Of a stretch of DNA of 64,000 nucleotides, positions 34,363 to 43,538 are shown piece after piece (the stretch's first letter is position 1; each line of letters starts with the position of its first letter). Below the pieces are notes generated by a model. That model was not told where the DNA came from and searched no databases. It saw only the letters and a program-made list of their open reading frames with translations. Both the position numbers and the translations under genes were made by a program. The stretch lies in the NCBI GenBank assembly GCA_964484135.1, contig CAZAEL010000005.1, positions 15,295 through 79,294 of the forward strand, given 5' to 3'. Source of the DNA: CAZAEL01 sp964484135 (lineage in GTDB: Bacteria; Elusimicrobiota; Elusimicrobia; FEN-1173).

Positions 34363-35718
34363 ATGAACCCCTTCCTTTATCAGAACGTCGTTTTCAGGCT
34401 CTTTGATCGGGCGCGGGGCCGCCGCAACATGGAGCGGCTCCGTTTTCTCAGGCAGTCCCAATTCTGGCCCAGGGAAACGTTAGACGCCTGGCGGCTGGAG
34501 CGCCTCAACCGGCTCCTCCTGCAGGCGCGGGACCACTCCCCGTTCCACCGGGAACGTCTCGCCTCCGTGAAACTGCCCCTTCGGAGCCTGGAGGAGCTCC
34601 AGTCCCTTCCCATCCTGACCAAGGACCAAATCCGACGACACAAGGACGCCATCCGGTGCGGCAACGTGCCGGACGCCCTCCTGGAGCCCGGCAAGACGGG
34701 GGGCTCCACCGGCGAGCCCATGCACTACTATTACGACAAACGGGCCATGGACTGGAACCGCGGCACCGTGTACCGCAGCCAGGAATGGTCCGGCACCTTC
34801 CTGGGCGAGCGCACGGTGCAGATGATGGGCTCCCACTACGACCACACCGAGCGGCAGAAGCTGAAATGGCGCGTGATCCTGTGGTTGCAGCGCTACAAGG
34901 ACATGCCCGTGGCCGTGCTGAGCGACGAGATCCTGGACCGGTACGTGGACGAGCTCCAGCGCTGGCGGCCCACCAACGTGTGGGGCTACGCCAGCGGGGT
35001 CCACGCCCTGGCCCGTTTCGTGGAAAAGAACCGCCCCGGCCTGCGGTGGGACTTCCTCAAGGCCTTCATCACCAGCTCCGAGACCCTTTTTCCGAACATG
35101 CGGGAGGACATCAACCGCGTGTTCGGCGGCCCGAAAGTGTTCGATCACTACGGCAGCCGCGAGATGTACATCGCCTCGGAGTGCCGGGAGCGCCGGGGCT
35201 ACCACATGCACGCCGAGACCGTCGTCACCGAGGTGGTGGACAAGGACGGCCGGTGGAAGAAGCCCGGCGAAATGGGCCGCGTTCTGGTCACGGAGCTGTT
35301 CAACCACGGCTTCCCCTTCGTCCGCTACGAGATCGGGGACGTGGGCGTCATGTCCGAGCAGGGGGACTGTCCCTGCGGGGTCAAGCTGCCCCGCCTGGCC
35401 AAGGTGGAGGGCCGCATCAGCGACGTGGTGGTGCTCAAGGACCGCGTGCTGACGTCGCCCAATTTCACCATCCTTTTCAGCGATTTCGAGGGGCTGGACG
35501 CCTACCAGGTGGTCCAGAAATCGGCGGAGGAAATAGACATCAACCTGGTCAAGAACGACCGCTTCACCGCGGCCGTGCAGAACTATATTCAAGACAGCCT
35601 GTCCAAGCTCCTGGGGCCCCAAACCCGGTTCCGCATCCGTTTCGTCCCCTCCATCGCGGTGCCGGCGTCGGGCAAGCGCCGGTTCGTGGTGTCGGACATC
35701 GCCAAGGACCGGCTGTGA
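34363..35718 (+). CDS. CapK/PaaK-type AMP-dependent ligase
   Basis: 451 aa. It has the phenylacetate-CoA-ligase-like signature GKTGGSTGEPMHYYYDK (P-loop), the FDHYGSREMYIASEC segment (adenylate site), RVLVTELFNHGFPFVRYEIGD and ASGKRRFVVSDI near the end. CapK-type proteins are common in capsule and EPS clusters and probably activate a carboxylate for transfer. It overlaps the following beta-helix gene by 4 bases. Confidence 0.85.
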   Translation: MNPFLYQNVVFRLFDRARGRRNMERLRFLRQSQFWPRETLDAWRLERLNRLLLQARDHSPFHRERLASVKLPLRSLEELQSLPILTKDQIRRHKDAIRCGNVPDALLEPGKTGGSTGEPMHYYYDKRAMDWNRGTVYRSQEWSGTFLGERTVQMMGSHYDHTERQKLKWRVILWLQRYKDMPVAVLSDEILDRYVDELQRWRPTNVWGYASGVHALARFVEKNRPGLRWDFLKAFITSSETLFPNMREDINRVFGGPKVFDHYGSREMYIASECRERRGYHMHAETVVTEVVDKDGRWKKPGEMGRVLVTELFNHGFPFVRYEIGDVGVMSEQGDCPCGVKLPRLAKVEGRISDVVVLKDRVLTSPNFTILFSDFEGLDAYQVVQKSAEEIDINLVKNDRFTAAVQNYIQDSLSKLLGPQTRFRIRFVPSIAVPASGKRRFVVSDIAKDRL

Positions 35719-37625
35719 GGGGCGGGGTTTTGCTGGCGTTGGCCCTGGCCGTGCCGACGGCGGGGGCCCGGGCGGCCACGTATTACATGTCGCCGGACGG
35801 GGCCCACGACGCCAACGGCGCGTTGTCCGCGCCCTTCGGCACCTTCGCGCGGGCTTTTTCGGCCATGTCCGCGGGGGACGAGCTGGTGCTCCTGGACGGG
35901 CTGTATTCGAACGAGACCGGCACGGGATACATCCATTATGACGACGGCTCCTGCGCCGGCTGCGGCCAGCCGCCGTCCGGCAAGGGCCCGGAGGCCGAGA
36001 CCGTGGTGCGGGCCCAAAACCCCGGCGCCGTGGTGGTGGACGGCGGGGCGCGGGAAGGGCTTTTCCTGGGCCGCGGGGCGGGCGGCGGGTTCCAGAAGGC
36101 CCGCCACATCCGCGTCCAGGACATCACTTTCGAGGGCGGCGCGAGCCTGTACAACACCTCCCACGTCACGGTCAAGGCCTGCGGTTTCCACCGGGCCACG
36201 GAAGGCGACGGCGCGGTGTTCGGGATCGGCACCAACGACGGCAACTGGGGCAACGACCACAACCTGGTGGAGGACTGCTGGATCTGGGGCCGGGAGCGCA
36301 TCATCGCCATCAACTACCGGGCCGGATACAACGTGTGGCGGCGGGTGGTGGTGCGTGGCGACGGCTGCGCCGGCGGCGGCTGCGCCGGCGCGGGGAACCC
36401 CAACGTGGGCTTCACGGTGTACAACTCCAGCCACGTCTCCGTGCAGAACCTCATCGTGGTGGACCGCAGGCTGGACGGCGGCGAGCCCTACGGCGACTTC
36501 GCCACGGCCCAGCACGCGCCCGGCCCGTCGGTCAACATGGGGGCGGCGGAACATTTGAGCCGCAACGAATGGCTGGGGTGCCTGTCCCTGAACAGCGAGG
36601 ACTCGGGTTTCCACTTCGAGGCGGACGCCGCGGGCCCGGACACCGTGGTCATCCGCGACGCCGTGGCCTGGGACAACGGCGGGCTTAATTTCAACCTGGG
36701 CCGCCAGGCCAAAGATTTCGTTTTGGAGGACATCACCGCGGGGATATCGGGCCCCAGGAGCGACGGCGTGCGGGTGGCGCCGGGGCTCACGGACGGGGTG
36801 GTGCGGAACCTGCTGGTGCACAAGGCGGGGCGGTTCGGCGTGAACAGCGCCGTGGCCCCGTCCTACGTCAACGTGACCGGCGCCGGGGAGAGCGCGTACA
36901 ACCAGACGCGCTGCGCCGAGGGCTGCGGCAAGACGGACCCGTTGAAGCCGGCCAAGGGCCCCCCGGCCCTCAGGCACATCACGCGGGTGGAGCCCGGCTC
37001 GGCCCTCTCGGGCAAGGGGTATCAGAAGCGCGACTACGGCGCCCGGCTCATCCACCGGTACGGCGCGGACGGCAGCCGCTACGGGGACAAGGGGTACAAC
37101 GATCTGACGGACCAGTCCCTGTGGCCCTGGCCGTACGAGGAGCGCGTCCGGCAGGACATGTGCGAGGAGGAGACGCGGGGTTTCTGCGGGGCCGGGTCCC
37201 TGACGGGGTACATCTGGTCCTATCTGGGAACGCCGAGCCCCTATCCGGACCCGCCCAAGGGGCCCCGTCGGGCGGCGCGGCCCAAGGCGCCTCCGCCCAG
37301 GAAGACGGCGGCGGTCCCCGCGCCGGCGGCCCCCGTTCCCCAGGCGGCGCCGGCCCCGGCTCCCAAGCGGACGTCCGGGTTCGCGGCCAAGGGCGGGCTG
37401 GAGTTGAAGCCGGAGGAAACGATCTCTTTCGGGCCGGAGGCGGCCCACGTGGCCATCCATGACCACGCCGGGGACGTGGTGTTTGAGGGCGCCAAGAGGG
37501 GCGACGCGGAGATCTCCTGGGACGGCAAGGACGTCCGGGGACGGCGCGTGGCCCCGGGCCTGTACATTTCCCGCGTCAAGACGCGGTCGGGACAGATGGA
37601 ATACCGTCCCATCCAGGTGCGGTAG
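35715..37625 (+). CDS. Secreted beta-helix protein with FlgD-like C-terminus
   Basis: 636 aa from GTG 35715. A short signal peptide (VLLALALAVPTAGARA) is followed by a beta-helix opening YYMSPDGAHDANG and repeat strands such as HNLVEDCWIWGRERIIAINY and NEWLGCLSLNSEDSGFHFE. It ends in the shared WPWP...ETRGFCGAGSLTGYIW motif, a Pro/Ala-rich linker (about 525-560) and a FlgD-like Ig module (about 560-636, ending RRVAPGLYISRV...PIQVR). Closely related to the next gene and, less so, to the one at 526. Likely an EPS-binding or -processing surface protein. Confidence 0.82.
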   Translation: MRGGVLLALALAVPTAGARAATYYMSPDGAHDANGALSAPFGTFARAFSAMSAGDELVLLDGLYSNETGTGYIHYDDGSCAGCGQPPSGKGPEAETVVRAQNPGAVVVDGGAREGLFLGRGAGGGFQKARHIRVQDITFEGGASLYNTSHVTVKACGFHRATEGDGAVFGIGTNDGNWGNDHNLVEDCWIWGRERIIAINYRAGYNVWRRVVVRGDGCAGGGCAGAGNPNVGFTVYNSSHVSVQNLIVVDRRLDGGEPYGDFATAQHAPGPSVNMGAAEHLSRNEWLGCLSLNSEDSGFHFEADAAGPDTVVIRDAVAWDNGGLNFNLGRQAKDFVLEDITAGISGPRSDGVRVAPGLTDGVVRNLLVHKAGRFGVNSAVAPSYVNVTGAGESAYNQTRCAEGCGKTDPLKPAKGPPALRHITRVEPGSALSGKGYQKRDYGARLIHRYGADGSRYGDKGYNDLTDQSLWPWPYEERVRQDMCEEETRGFCGAGSLTGYIWSYLGTPSPYPDPPKGPRRAARPKAPPPRKTAAVPAPAAPVPQAAPAPAPKRTSGFAAKGGLELKPEETISFGPEAAHVAIHDHAGDVVFEGAKRGDAEISWDGKDVRGRRVAPGLYISRVKTRSGQMEYRPIQVR

Positions 37626-37666
37626 GCGAAGTCAGCGGCAGCCAAAACATTCAGGGGAGATTCAAA

Positions 37667-39838
37667 GTGAAAAAATTGAAAAAAGCGTTCTGCGGCGCAC
37701 TCTTTGCGGCGGCCCTGTCCGCGCAGGGGGCCTGGGCCACCACCTATTACATCTCGCCTTCCGGGGACAACGCCAACAGCGGCCTCTCCGAATCCGCCCC
37801 GAAGAAGACCTTCGCCAATGCCTTCGCCGCCATGACCAACGGCGACGAGCTGGTCCTTTTGGACGGGACCTATTCGGCCTCCGCCGGCACGGGATACATC
37901 AACTTCAACGACGGCAGTTGTTCCACTTGCGGCCAGCCCAAGTCCGGCGTCAGCCTGAACGCCATGACCGTGGTCCGGGCCAAGAACCCCGGCAGCGTCA
38001 CGGTGGACGGGAACACGCGGGAGGGCCTCTTCCTGGGGCGGACGCCGGCCAACGGGGGCAAGGTCAGTTTCATCAAGATCCAAGGCATCACTTTCAAAGG
38101 CGGCGGTTCGCTCTTCAACACCAGCTATTGCACCATCAAGGACTGCGGCTTCTATCACGCCCGGCAGGATGATTCCACCATCTTCGGCATCGGGACCATT
38201 GACCACAGCGAGGGGAATACCTACAACTTGGTCGAGGATTGTTGGATATGGGGCAAGGACCGCATCCTGGCCAGCAACTACCGCGCGGACCACAACGTGT
38301 GGCGGCGCGTGGTGCTCCGGGGAGACGGATGCAACACCGCGGACTGCACCGGGAGCGGCAACCCCAACGTGGGGTTCACCATTTACAACTCCTCCTTTGT
38401 GTCCGTCCAGAACATGATCGTGGTGGACCGCGTTTTGGGCGGGGGCTATGAGTACGGCGACTTCGCCACGGCCCAACACGATGCGGCTCTGGGCACCGAC
38501 GCCTCCGAGCATTTGGGCAACGATGAGTGGCTGGGCTCCATATCCCTCAACAGCGAGGACACCGGCTTTCATTTTGAATCGGATGCCGCGGTCACCAACC
38601 ATCCCACCGTCAAGAACTGCGTGGCCTGGGACAACGGCGGGAACAACTTCAACCTGGGCGGAAGCCAGAATCCGCCGGACGCGGACAATTTCGCCATCGA
38701 AAACCTGACAGCGGGGCTCTCCGGTTCCACCAGCAGCGGGATTCGATTCCTGAATGCGACCAACGGAACCTTCCAGAACATGATTTCCCACAGCGCCGGC
38801 ACGTACAATTTCGCCAGCGACAAGAAACCCAGTTATGTCGTCGCGGATAATTCGGCCTCCAATCGATACCAAGTGTCCGGCGGGGCCTGCGTCACGGGAT
38901 GCGGGACCGCCAACCCCTTGAGCGACGGCACGCCGCCCTCCCTCAAATACCTGTTGCGCATCGAGGACGGCTCGGCCCTGGACGGCGCGGGCAACGGCGG
39001 CGCGGACATCGGCGCCACCGTCGTGAAACGGTACGGCGTTGACGGTTCGCGCCACGGCGAGACCGACTTCAACACCCTCTCCGCCACGGACCTGTGGCCC
39101 TGGCCCAACCAGTCCCGCATCAAGTCCGACATGTGCGCCAGCGAAACACGGGGCTTTTGCGGCAAATCGTCCCTGACCGAGTACATCTGGACCTACCTGG
39201 GCAGCCCCAACCCGTACCCCGGCGACACGGTGGACACGGGCGGGGGCGGCGGCGGGGGCGGCGGCGGGGGCGGGGATTCGGAAACCACCCGGCCCACCCT
39301 GGTGTCGGCCACGGCCGGCAGCCTGACCTCCGTGAGCGTGGTCTTCAGCGAGTCCGTGGACGAGACTTCGGCCGAGACCGCGTCCAACTACGCCGTCACC
39401 GGCAACGTGGCCGTGAGCGGCGCCACCCTGGAGAGCGACCTGAAGACGGTGAAGCTCGCCACCAGCCAGCACGCGGCCGGGAACACGTACACCCTCACCG
39501 TGAACAACGTGAAGGACCGGGCCGCCACCCCCAACACCATCCTGGACAACAGCACCGTGCAGTACACCGTGGCGGCGGACGTGGTGACGGACAACCTCAA
39601 GCCCAACAACAAACACCTGGGGGAAGGGGGGTCCGTGACCTTCGGCACGGACGCGACGGAGGTGGTGATCCTGGACAGCAAGGGGAACGAGATTTTCCAG
39701 GTCTCCAACTCCGGCGGGGCCATCGTGTGGTCCGGGCAGGACACGGGCGGGCGCAAGGTGGAGTCGGGCCTGTACATCGCCCAGATCAAGGATGCTTCCG
39801 GCAAGACGGTGTACGCCCCCGTCGTGGTGGTGAAGTGA
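37667..39838 (+). CDS. Secreted beta-helix protein with Gly linker, Ig-like and FlgD-like domains
   Basis: 723 aa from GTG 37667, with GGGGAG 8 bases upstream. Signal peptide (LFAAALSAQGAWA), then a beta-helix (about 24-510) paralogous to the gene upstream (YYISPSGDNANSG, HNVWRRVVLRGDGCN) and the shared end motif WPWPNQSRIKSDMC...SLTEYIW. A 12-Gly linker leads to a Big/SwmB-like Ig domain (VVFSESVDETSAETASNYAV) and a FlgD-like C-terminus (GGRKVESGLYIAQIKD...VVVVK). The middle third (38080-38900) is visibly richer in A/T than its neighbours, perhaps from recent acquisition or relaxed codon use. Likely exported. Confidence 0.82.
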   Translation: MKKLKKAFCGALFAAALSAQGAWATTYYISPSGDNANSGLSESAPKKTFANAFAAMTNGDELVLLDGTYSASAGTGYINFNDGSCSTCGQPKSGVSLNAMTVVRAKNPGSVTVDGNTREGLFLGRTPANGGKVSFIKIQGITFKGGGSLFNTSYCTIKDCGFYHARQDDSTIFGIGTIDHSEGNTYNLVEDCWIWGKDRILASNYRADHNVWRRVVLRGDGCNTADCTGSGNPNVGFTIYNSSFVSVQNMIVVDRVLGGGYEYGDFATAQHDAALGTDASEHLGNDEWLGSISLNSEDTGFHFESDAAVTNHPTVKNCVAWDNGGNNFNLGGSQNPPDADNFAIENLTAGLSGSTSSGIRFLNATNGTFQNMISHSAGTYNFASDKKPSYVVADNSASNRYQVSGGACVTGCGTANPLSDGTPPSLKYLLRIEDGSALDGAGNGGADIGATVVKRYGVDGSRHGETDFNTLSATDLWPWPNQSRIKSDMCASETRGFCGKSSLTEYIWTYLGSPNPYPGDTVDTGGGGGGGGGGGGDSETTRPTLVSATAGSLTSVSVVFSESVDETSAETASNYAVTGNVAVSGATLESDLKTVKLATSQHAAGNTYTLTVNNVKDRAATPNTILDNSTVQYTVAADVVTDNLKPNNKHLGEGGSVTFGTDATEVVILDSKGNEIFQVSNSGGAIVWSGQDTGGRKVESGLYIAQIKDASGKTVYAPVVVVK

Positions 39839-39857
39839 CGCGGCAGGCGCTTTCCGC

Positions 39858-40736
39858 GTGAGCGCCGCGGCCCCGGCGCGGACCGCGTCCCTTTGGGCCC
39901 CGGTGGGGGCCGCGGCGGTCCTGCTGGCCGCGGCGTACCTCCCCACGTTCCAGTGGATGGCGGACCGGTGGACCGAGGCGGACTCCTACTATTCCCACGG
40001 GTTTTTGGTCCCCCTGGTCGCGGGGTTCTTGATCTGGCGGCGGCGCATCCCCTGGAGGGAACGGCTGGCCGCGGCGCGCCCCCTGGACCGGGCCGGGGTC
40101 GCCCTCCTGGCGGGGGGGCTCCTGCTCCACGCCCTGGGCGCCTGGTCCCAGGTGTTCTTTTTTTCGGGCCTGTCCCTTCTGCCGGCGCTGATGGGCCTCA
40201 CCGCGCTTTTCTTCGGCGGCGCGGCCCTGAAGGAGACGGCCTTCGCCTGGCTCTTTTTGGCGTTCATGGTGCCCATCCCGCAGGTGGCCGTGGCGGAGTT
40301 GAGCTTCGCGCTCAAGACCGCGGCCACGCACGGGGCCATCGCCCTCCTTCGGTCCGCCGGGGTGCCCGCCCTCCTGCAAGGGAGCTACGTGCGCCTGCCC
40401 CACGCCACCCTGCTGGTGGGGGACGTGTGCAGCGGCCTGCGGTCCCTGATTTCCCTTTTGGCGCTGGGCGCGATCTTCGCGTACCTGTCGCCCCTGTCCC
40501 TCTGGCGGCGGGCGGCGCTGTTCCTGTCCGCCCTGCCCATCGCGGTGGCGGTGAACGCCCTGCGGATCTTCGCCCTGTGCTGGGTGGCGGAGGTGTACGG
40601 AGAAAAGGCCGCCGGCGGCTGGTTCCACGGCGGTTCCGGGGTCCTTTTGTTCCTGGCCGCGGTGGCCGCGCTGGAGGCGGTGTCCCGGGGGCTGGGGTCC
40701 CTGGGGGCCCCTCGGACGCGCGGGGGCGCGGCGTGA
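39858..40736 (+). CDS. xrt: Exosortase
   Basis: 292 aa integral membrane cysteine transpeptidase-like protein with about 8 transmembrane helices. The catalytic triad is visible: Cys191 in VGDVCSGLRS, Arg236 in VNALRIFAL and His257 in WFHGGSGVLLF. It also has the family motif DSYYSHGFLVPL near the N-terminus. It recognises and cleaves C-terminal PEP-CTERM signals; two substrates lie at 48146 and 48965. An EpsI-type gene follows with a 4-base overlap, as in other exosortase loci. The subtype is not determined. Confidence 0.92.
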   Translation: MSAAAPARTASLWAPVGAAAVLLAAAYLPTFQWMADRWTEADSYYSHGFLVPLVAGFLIWRRRIPWRERLAAARPLDRAGVALLAGGLLLHALGAWSQVFFFSGLSLLPALMGLTALFFGGAALKETAFAWLFLAFMVPIPQVAVAELSFALKTAATHGAIALLRSAGVPALLQGSYVRLPHATLLVGDVCSGLRSLISLLALGAIFAYLSPLSLWRRAALFLSALPIAVAVNALRIFALCWVAEVYGEKAAGGWFHGGSGVLLFLAAVAALEAVSRGLGSLGAPRTRGGAA

Positions 40737-41350
40737 GGAAGGACTGGCTCGCGCCCGCGCTCCTGGGTCTTTCGGCCCTTTTGACCTGGGTCCTCGCGCC
40801 TTCCGCGCCGTCGGCCGAGACCGCGGCCAAGGCGTCGCGGCTGCCGCTCCGGATCGGGGCCTGGGAGGGCCGCGACCAGGCGGTGGACGGCCGCACCTAT
40901 GAACTTTTGGGGACGCGGGACGTCCTGCTGAGGGAATACGCCGCGCCCGGCCGTCTCCCCGTGGGCCTGTGCGTGGTCTTTTCCACGGAGGACCGCAAGG
41001 TGTCCCATCCGCCGGAGGTCTGCTACCGGGGGGACGGGTACGACATTTTGGAGAAGGGCAAGCGCGACCTGGAGGCGGGCGGCGCGGCCCTGCGGACCAA
41101 CCGCCTGCGGGTGGAGCGGCGGGGCCGGGGGCTGGAGGTGCTGTACTGGTACAAGGCGGGCAAGTCCTACACCGACAATTTTTACCGCCAGCAATGGCGG
41201 GCCCTGTGGCGCCGGGACAAGGGCGGCGGATACGCCCTGATCCGGCTGTCCGTCCCCGCCGAGGGCGCGGACGGCGCGGCGCCCCTTCGGACGCTGGAGG
41301 ATTTTTCCCGGGAACTGTTGCCTCTCCTGGAGGACACACTGGAAGGATGA
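40733..41350 (+). CDS. EpsI-type exosortase partner
   Basis: 205 aa from GTG 40733. One N-terminal transmembrane helix, then the domain LRIGAWEGRDQAVDGRTYELLGTRDVLLREY, the VVFSTEDRKVSHPPEVCYRGDGY signature (with Cys) and VLYWYKAGKSYTDNF. EpsI domains accompany exosortases, sometimes fused to them. It is likely periplasmic, acting with the exosortase or in EPS export. It overlaps the next start by 4 bases. Confidence 0.87.
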   Translation: MRKDWLAPALLGLSALLTWVLAPSAPSAETAAKASRLPLRIGAWEGRDQAVDGRTYELLGTRDVLLREYAAPGRLPVGLCVVFSTEDRKVSHPPEVCYRGDGYDILEKGKRDLEAGGAALRTNRLRVERRGRGLEVLYWYKAGKSYTDNFYRQQWRALWRRDKGGGYALIRLSVPAEGADGAAPLRTLEDFSRELLPLLEDTLEG

Positions 41351-42651
41351 ACGCACACATGATGGAAGAACGGATCAAGAACCGGAAAGCGAAGATCGGC
41401 ATCATCGGCCTGGGGTACGTGGGCCTGCCCCTGGCGGTGGAGTTCGCCTCGGCGGGTTTTTCCGTGACCGGCTTCGAGGTGGACGGCCGCAAGGTGAAGG
41501 ACATCAACGTCGGGACGTCCTACATCCCGGACGTGCCTTCGGACAAGGTGTCGGGGCTCGTGAAGGCCGGGCGGTTTTCGGGCACCACGGATTTCAAGAA
41601 GTTGTCCGGCATGGACGCCGTCATCGTCTGCGTCCCCACGCCGCTCCGGAAGTCCAAGGACCCGGACATCCGGTACATCCTGTCCGCCACGGACAAGGTC
41701 CAGGCCGCCCTGCGCAAGGGCCAGCTGATCGTCCTGGAGAGCACCACGTACCCGGGCACCACGCGGGAGATCCTGCTGCCGGCCTTCGAGTCCCGCGGTT
41801 TCCGGGTCGGCAAGGACTTCTTCCTGGCGTTCTCCCCCGAGCGGGTGGACCCGGGCAACAAGCGTTTTTCCATCCGGAACACGCCCAAGGTGGTGGGGGG
41901 CGTCACGCCCCTCTGCGCCCGGTACGCCCAGGCCCTGTACGGGTCGGTGGTCGAAAAGATCGTGCCCGTGTCGTCCCCCGAGGCCGCGGAGCTGGTGAAG
42001 CTCCTGGAGAACACCTTCCGCGCGGTGAACATCGGCCTGGCCAACGAAATGGCGCTCATCTGCGACCAGCTCAAGCTGAACGTCTGGGAGGTCATCCAGG
42101 CGGCGGCCACCAAGCCCTTCGGGTTCATGCCCTTCTACCCGGGCCCCGGCCTGGGCGGGCACTGCATCCCGCTGGACCCCCATTACCTGGCCTGGAAGCT
42201 GAAGACCTTCAACTTCTACGCGCGCTTCATCGAGCTGGCGGGGGAGATCAACTCCCACATGCCGGAGCACGTGGTCCGCAAGACGGGCGACGCGCTGAAC
42301 CGCGTCCAGAAGTCCGTCTCCCGGTCCCGCATCCTGGTGCTGGGCGTGACGTACAAGAAGGACATCGACGACGCGCGGGAGTCCCCGGCCGTGGACGTGA
42401 TCGAGAAGCTCCTGCAGAAAGAGGCCCGCGTGGAGTACCACGACCCGTACGTGCCTCGCCTGAAGGCGGGGGAGCACGAGATGAAGAGCCGCCCGCTGAC
42501 CGACGCCCTTTTGCGCTCCCAGGACTGCGTGATCATCACCACGGACCACAGCCGGTTCGACATCCCGCGCATCGTGCGGAACTCGCGGCTGGTGGTGGAC
42601 ACGCGCAACGCCTGCAAGGGGCTGGACAGCCCCAAGATCGTCCGGCTCTAG
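41347..42651 (+). CDS. UDP-sugar 6-dehydrogenase (UDP-GlcNAc/UDP-Glc type)
   Basis: 434 aa. Rossmann motif IGIIGLGYVGLPLAVEFASAG, the middle ELVKLLENTFRAVNIGLANE and the catalytic Cys273 in PGLGGHCIPLDPHY identify the nucleotide-sugar dehydrogenase family, with the C-terminal ILVLGVTYKKDIDDARESP. The sequence resembles WbpA-type UDP-N-acetylglucosamine dehydrogenases more than UDP-glucose enzymes, a judgement by eye. It makes a UDP-hexuronate, a possible target of the amidotransferase upstream. Confidence 0.9.
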   Translation: MNAHMMEERIKNRKAKIGIIGLGYVGLPLAVEFASAGFSVTGFEVDGRKVKDINVGTSYIPDVPSDKVSGLVKAGRFSGTTDFKKLSGMDAVIVCVPTPLRKSKDPDIRYILSATDKVQAALRKGQLIVLESTTYPGTTREILLPAFESRGFRVGKDFFLAFSPERVDPGNKRFSIRNTPKVVGGVTPLCARYAQALYGSVVEKIVPVSSPEAAELVKLLENTFRAVNIGLANEMALICDQLKLNVWEVIQAAATKPFGFMPFYPGPGLGGHCIPLDPHYLAWKLKTFNFYARFIELAGEINSHMPEHVVRKTGDALNRVQKSVSRSRILVLGVTYKKDIDDARESPAVDVIEKLLQKEARVEYHDPYVPRLKAGEHEMKSRPLTDALLRSQDCVIITTDHSRFDIPRIVRNSRLVVDTRNACKGLDSPKIVRL

Positions 42652-42659
42652 GCGGCGAC

Positions 42660-43502
42660 GTGGCCGAGGCCCCGCTCAATGCCCTGACCTTCGACGTCGA
42701 GGACTATTTCATGGTCTCGGCGTTCGAGGGGGCCGTGCCCAAATCGGCCTGGGACGGGTACGAAAGCCGCGTGGCGGCCAACACCGGGCGCATCCTGGAC
42801 CTCCTGCGGGAGCGCGGGGTGAAGGCCACGTTCTTTTTCCTGGGGTGGGTGGGGGAGCGCCATCCGGCCCTGGTGCGGCGGGTGCGGGAGGAGGGCCACG
42901 AGGTGGCCTGCCACGGCTATTGGCACCGGCTGGTGTACGACCAGACGCCGGCGGAGTTCCGGGAGGACGTGCGGCGCGCCAAGCGGGTGCTGGAGGATGC
43001 GTCCGGCGCGCCGGTGACGGGCTATAGGGCGCCCAGCTTTTCCATCGTGAAGGAGACCCTCTGGGCCCTGCCCATCCTGAGGGAGGAGGGGTTCCTGTAC
43101 GACGCGAGCTTCTTTCCCGCGCCGCACGCGCGCGGCGGCATGCAGGAGGCCCCCCGCTGGCCCCACCGGGTGGACGGGCTGGCGGAGTTCCCCATGAGCG
43201 TGCTGACGCTGGGGAGCAGGGCCTTCGGGTTTTCGGGCGGCGGCTATTTCCGGCTGTTCCCCTACGGACTGATCCGGTGGGGCGTGCGGCGCTGCCACCG
43301 GGAGGGCCTGCCCGCCATGGTGTACCTGCATCCCTGGGAATTGGACCCGGACCAGCCGCGCATGAAGGGCCGGCCCGCGGACGTTTTCAAGCATTACGTG
43401 AACCTCCGCCAAACGGAGAAGAAGCTCCGCGCCCTGCTGGGCGACTTCCGGTTTTCCACGGCGCGGGACGTGTTGAAGCAACAGGCGGGCCTGGTCGTTT
43501 AG
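42660..43502 (+). CDS. Polysaccharide deacetylase, exosortase-system type
   Basis: 280 aa from GTG 42660. The metal motif is LTFDVEDYFMVSAF (Asp plus D-V-E-D), typical of the deacetylase recurring beside exosortases, with VACHGYWHRLVYDQTP (H-xxx-H) and GYRAPSFSI. It ends with FSTARDVL. No signal peptide, so it may act in the cytoplasm on lipid-linked sugars, or be exported otherwise. It lies 8 bases after the dehydrogenase. Confidence 0.88.
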   Translation: MAEAPLNALTFDVEDYFMVSAFEGAVPKSAWDGYESRVAANTGRILDLLRERGVKATFFFLGWVGERHPALVRRVREEGHEVACHGYWHRLVYDQTPAEFREDVRRAKRVLEDASGAPVTGYRAPSFSIVKETLWALPILREEGFLYDASFFPAPHARGGMQEAPRWPHRVDGLAEFPMSVLTLGSRAFGFSGGGYFRLFPYGLIRWGVRRCHREGLPAMVYLHPWELDPDQPRMKGRPADVFKHYVNLRQTEKKLRALLGDFRFSTARDVLKQQAGLVV

Positions 43503-43538
43503 AGGCCGCCCAACGACGCACATTCGAGGGGACTTTTT

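Noticed and set aside
39236..39276. G-rich run as a regulatory quadruplex
   Set aside because: It encodes the poly-Gly linker in frame and lies inside a gene; a regulatory role has no support.
37241..39946. Long minus-strand open frame over two beta-helix genes
   Set aside because: Overlaps genes with clear signal peptides and domains; content is shadow-like.
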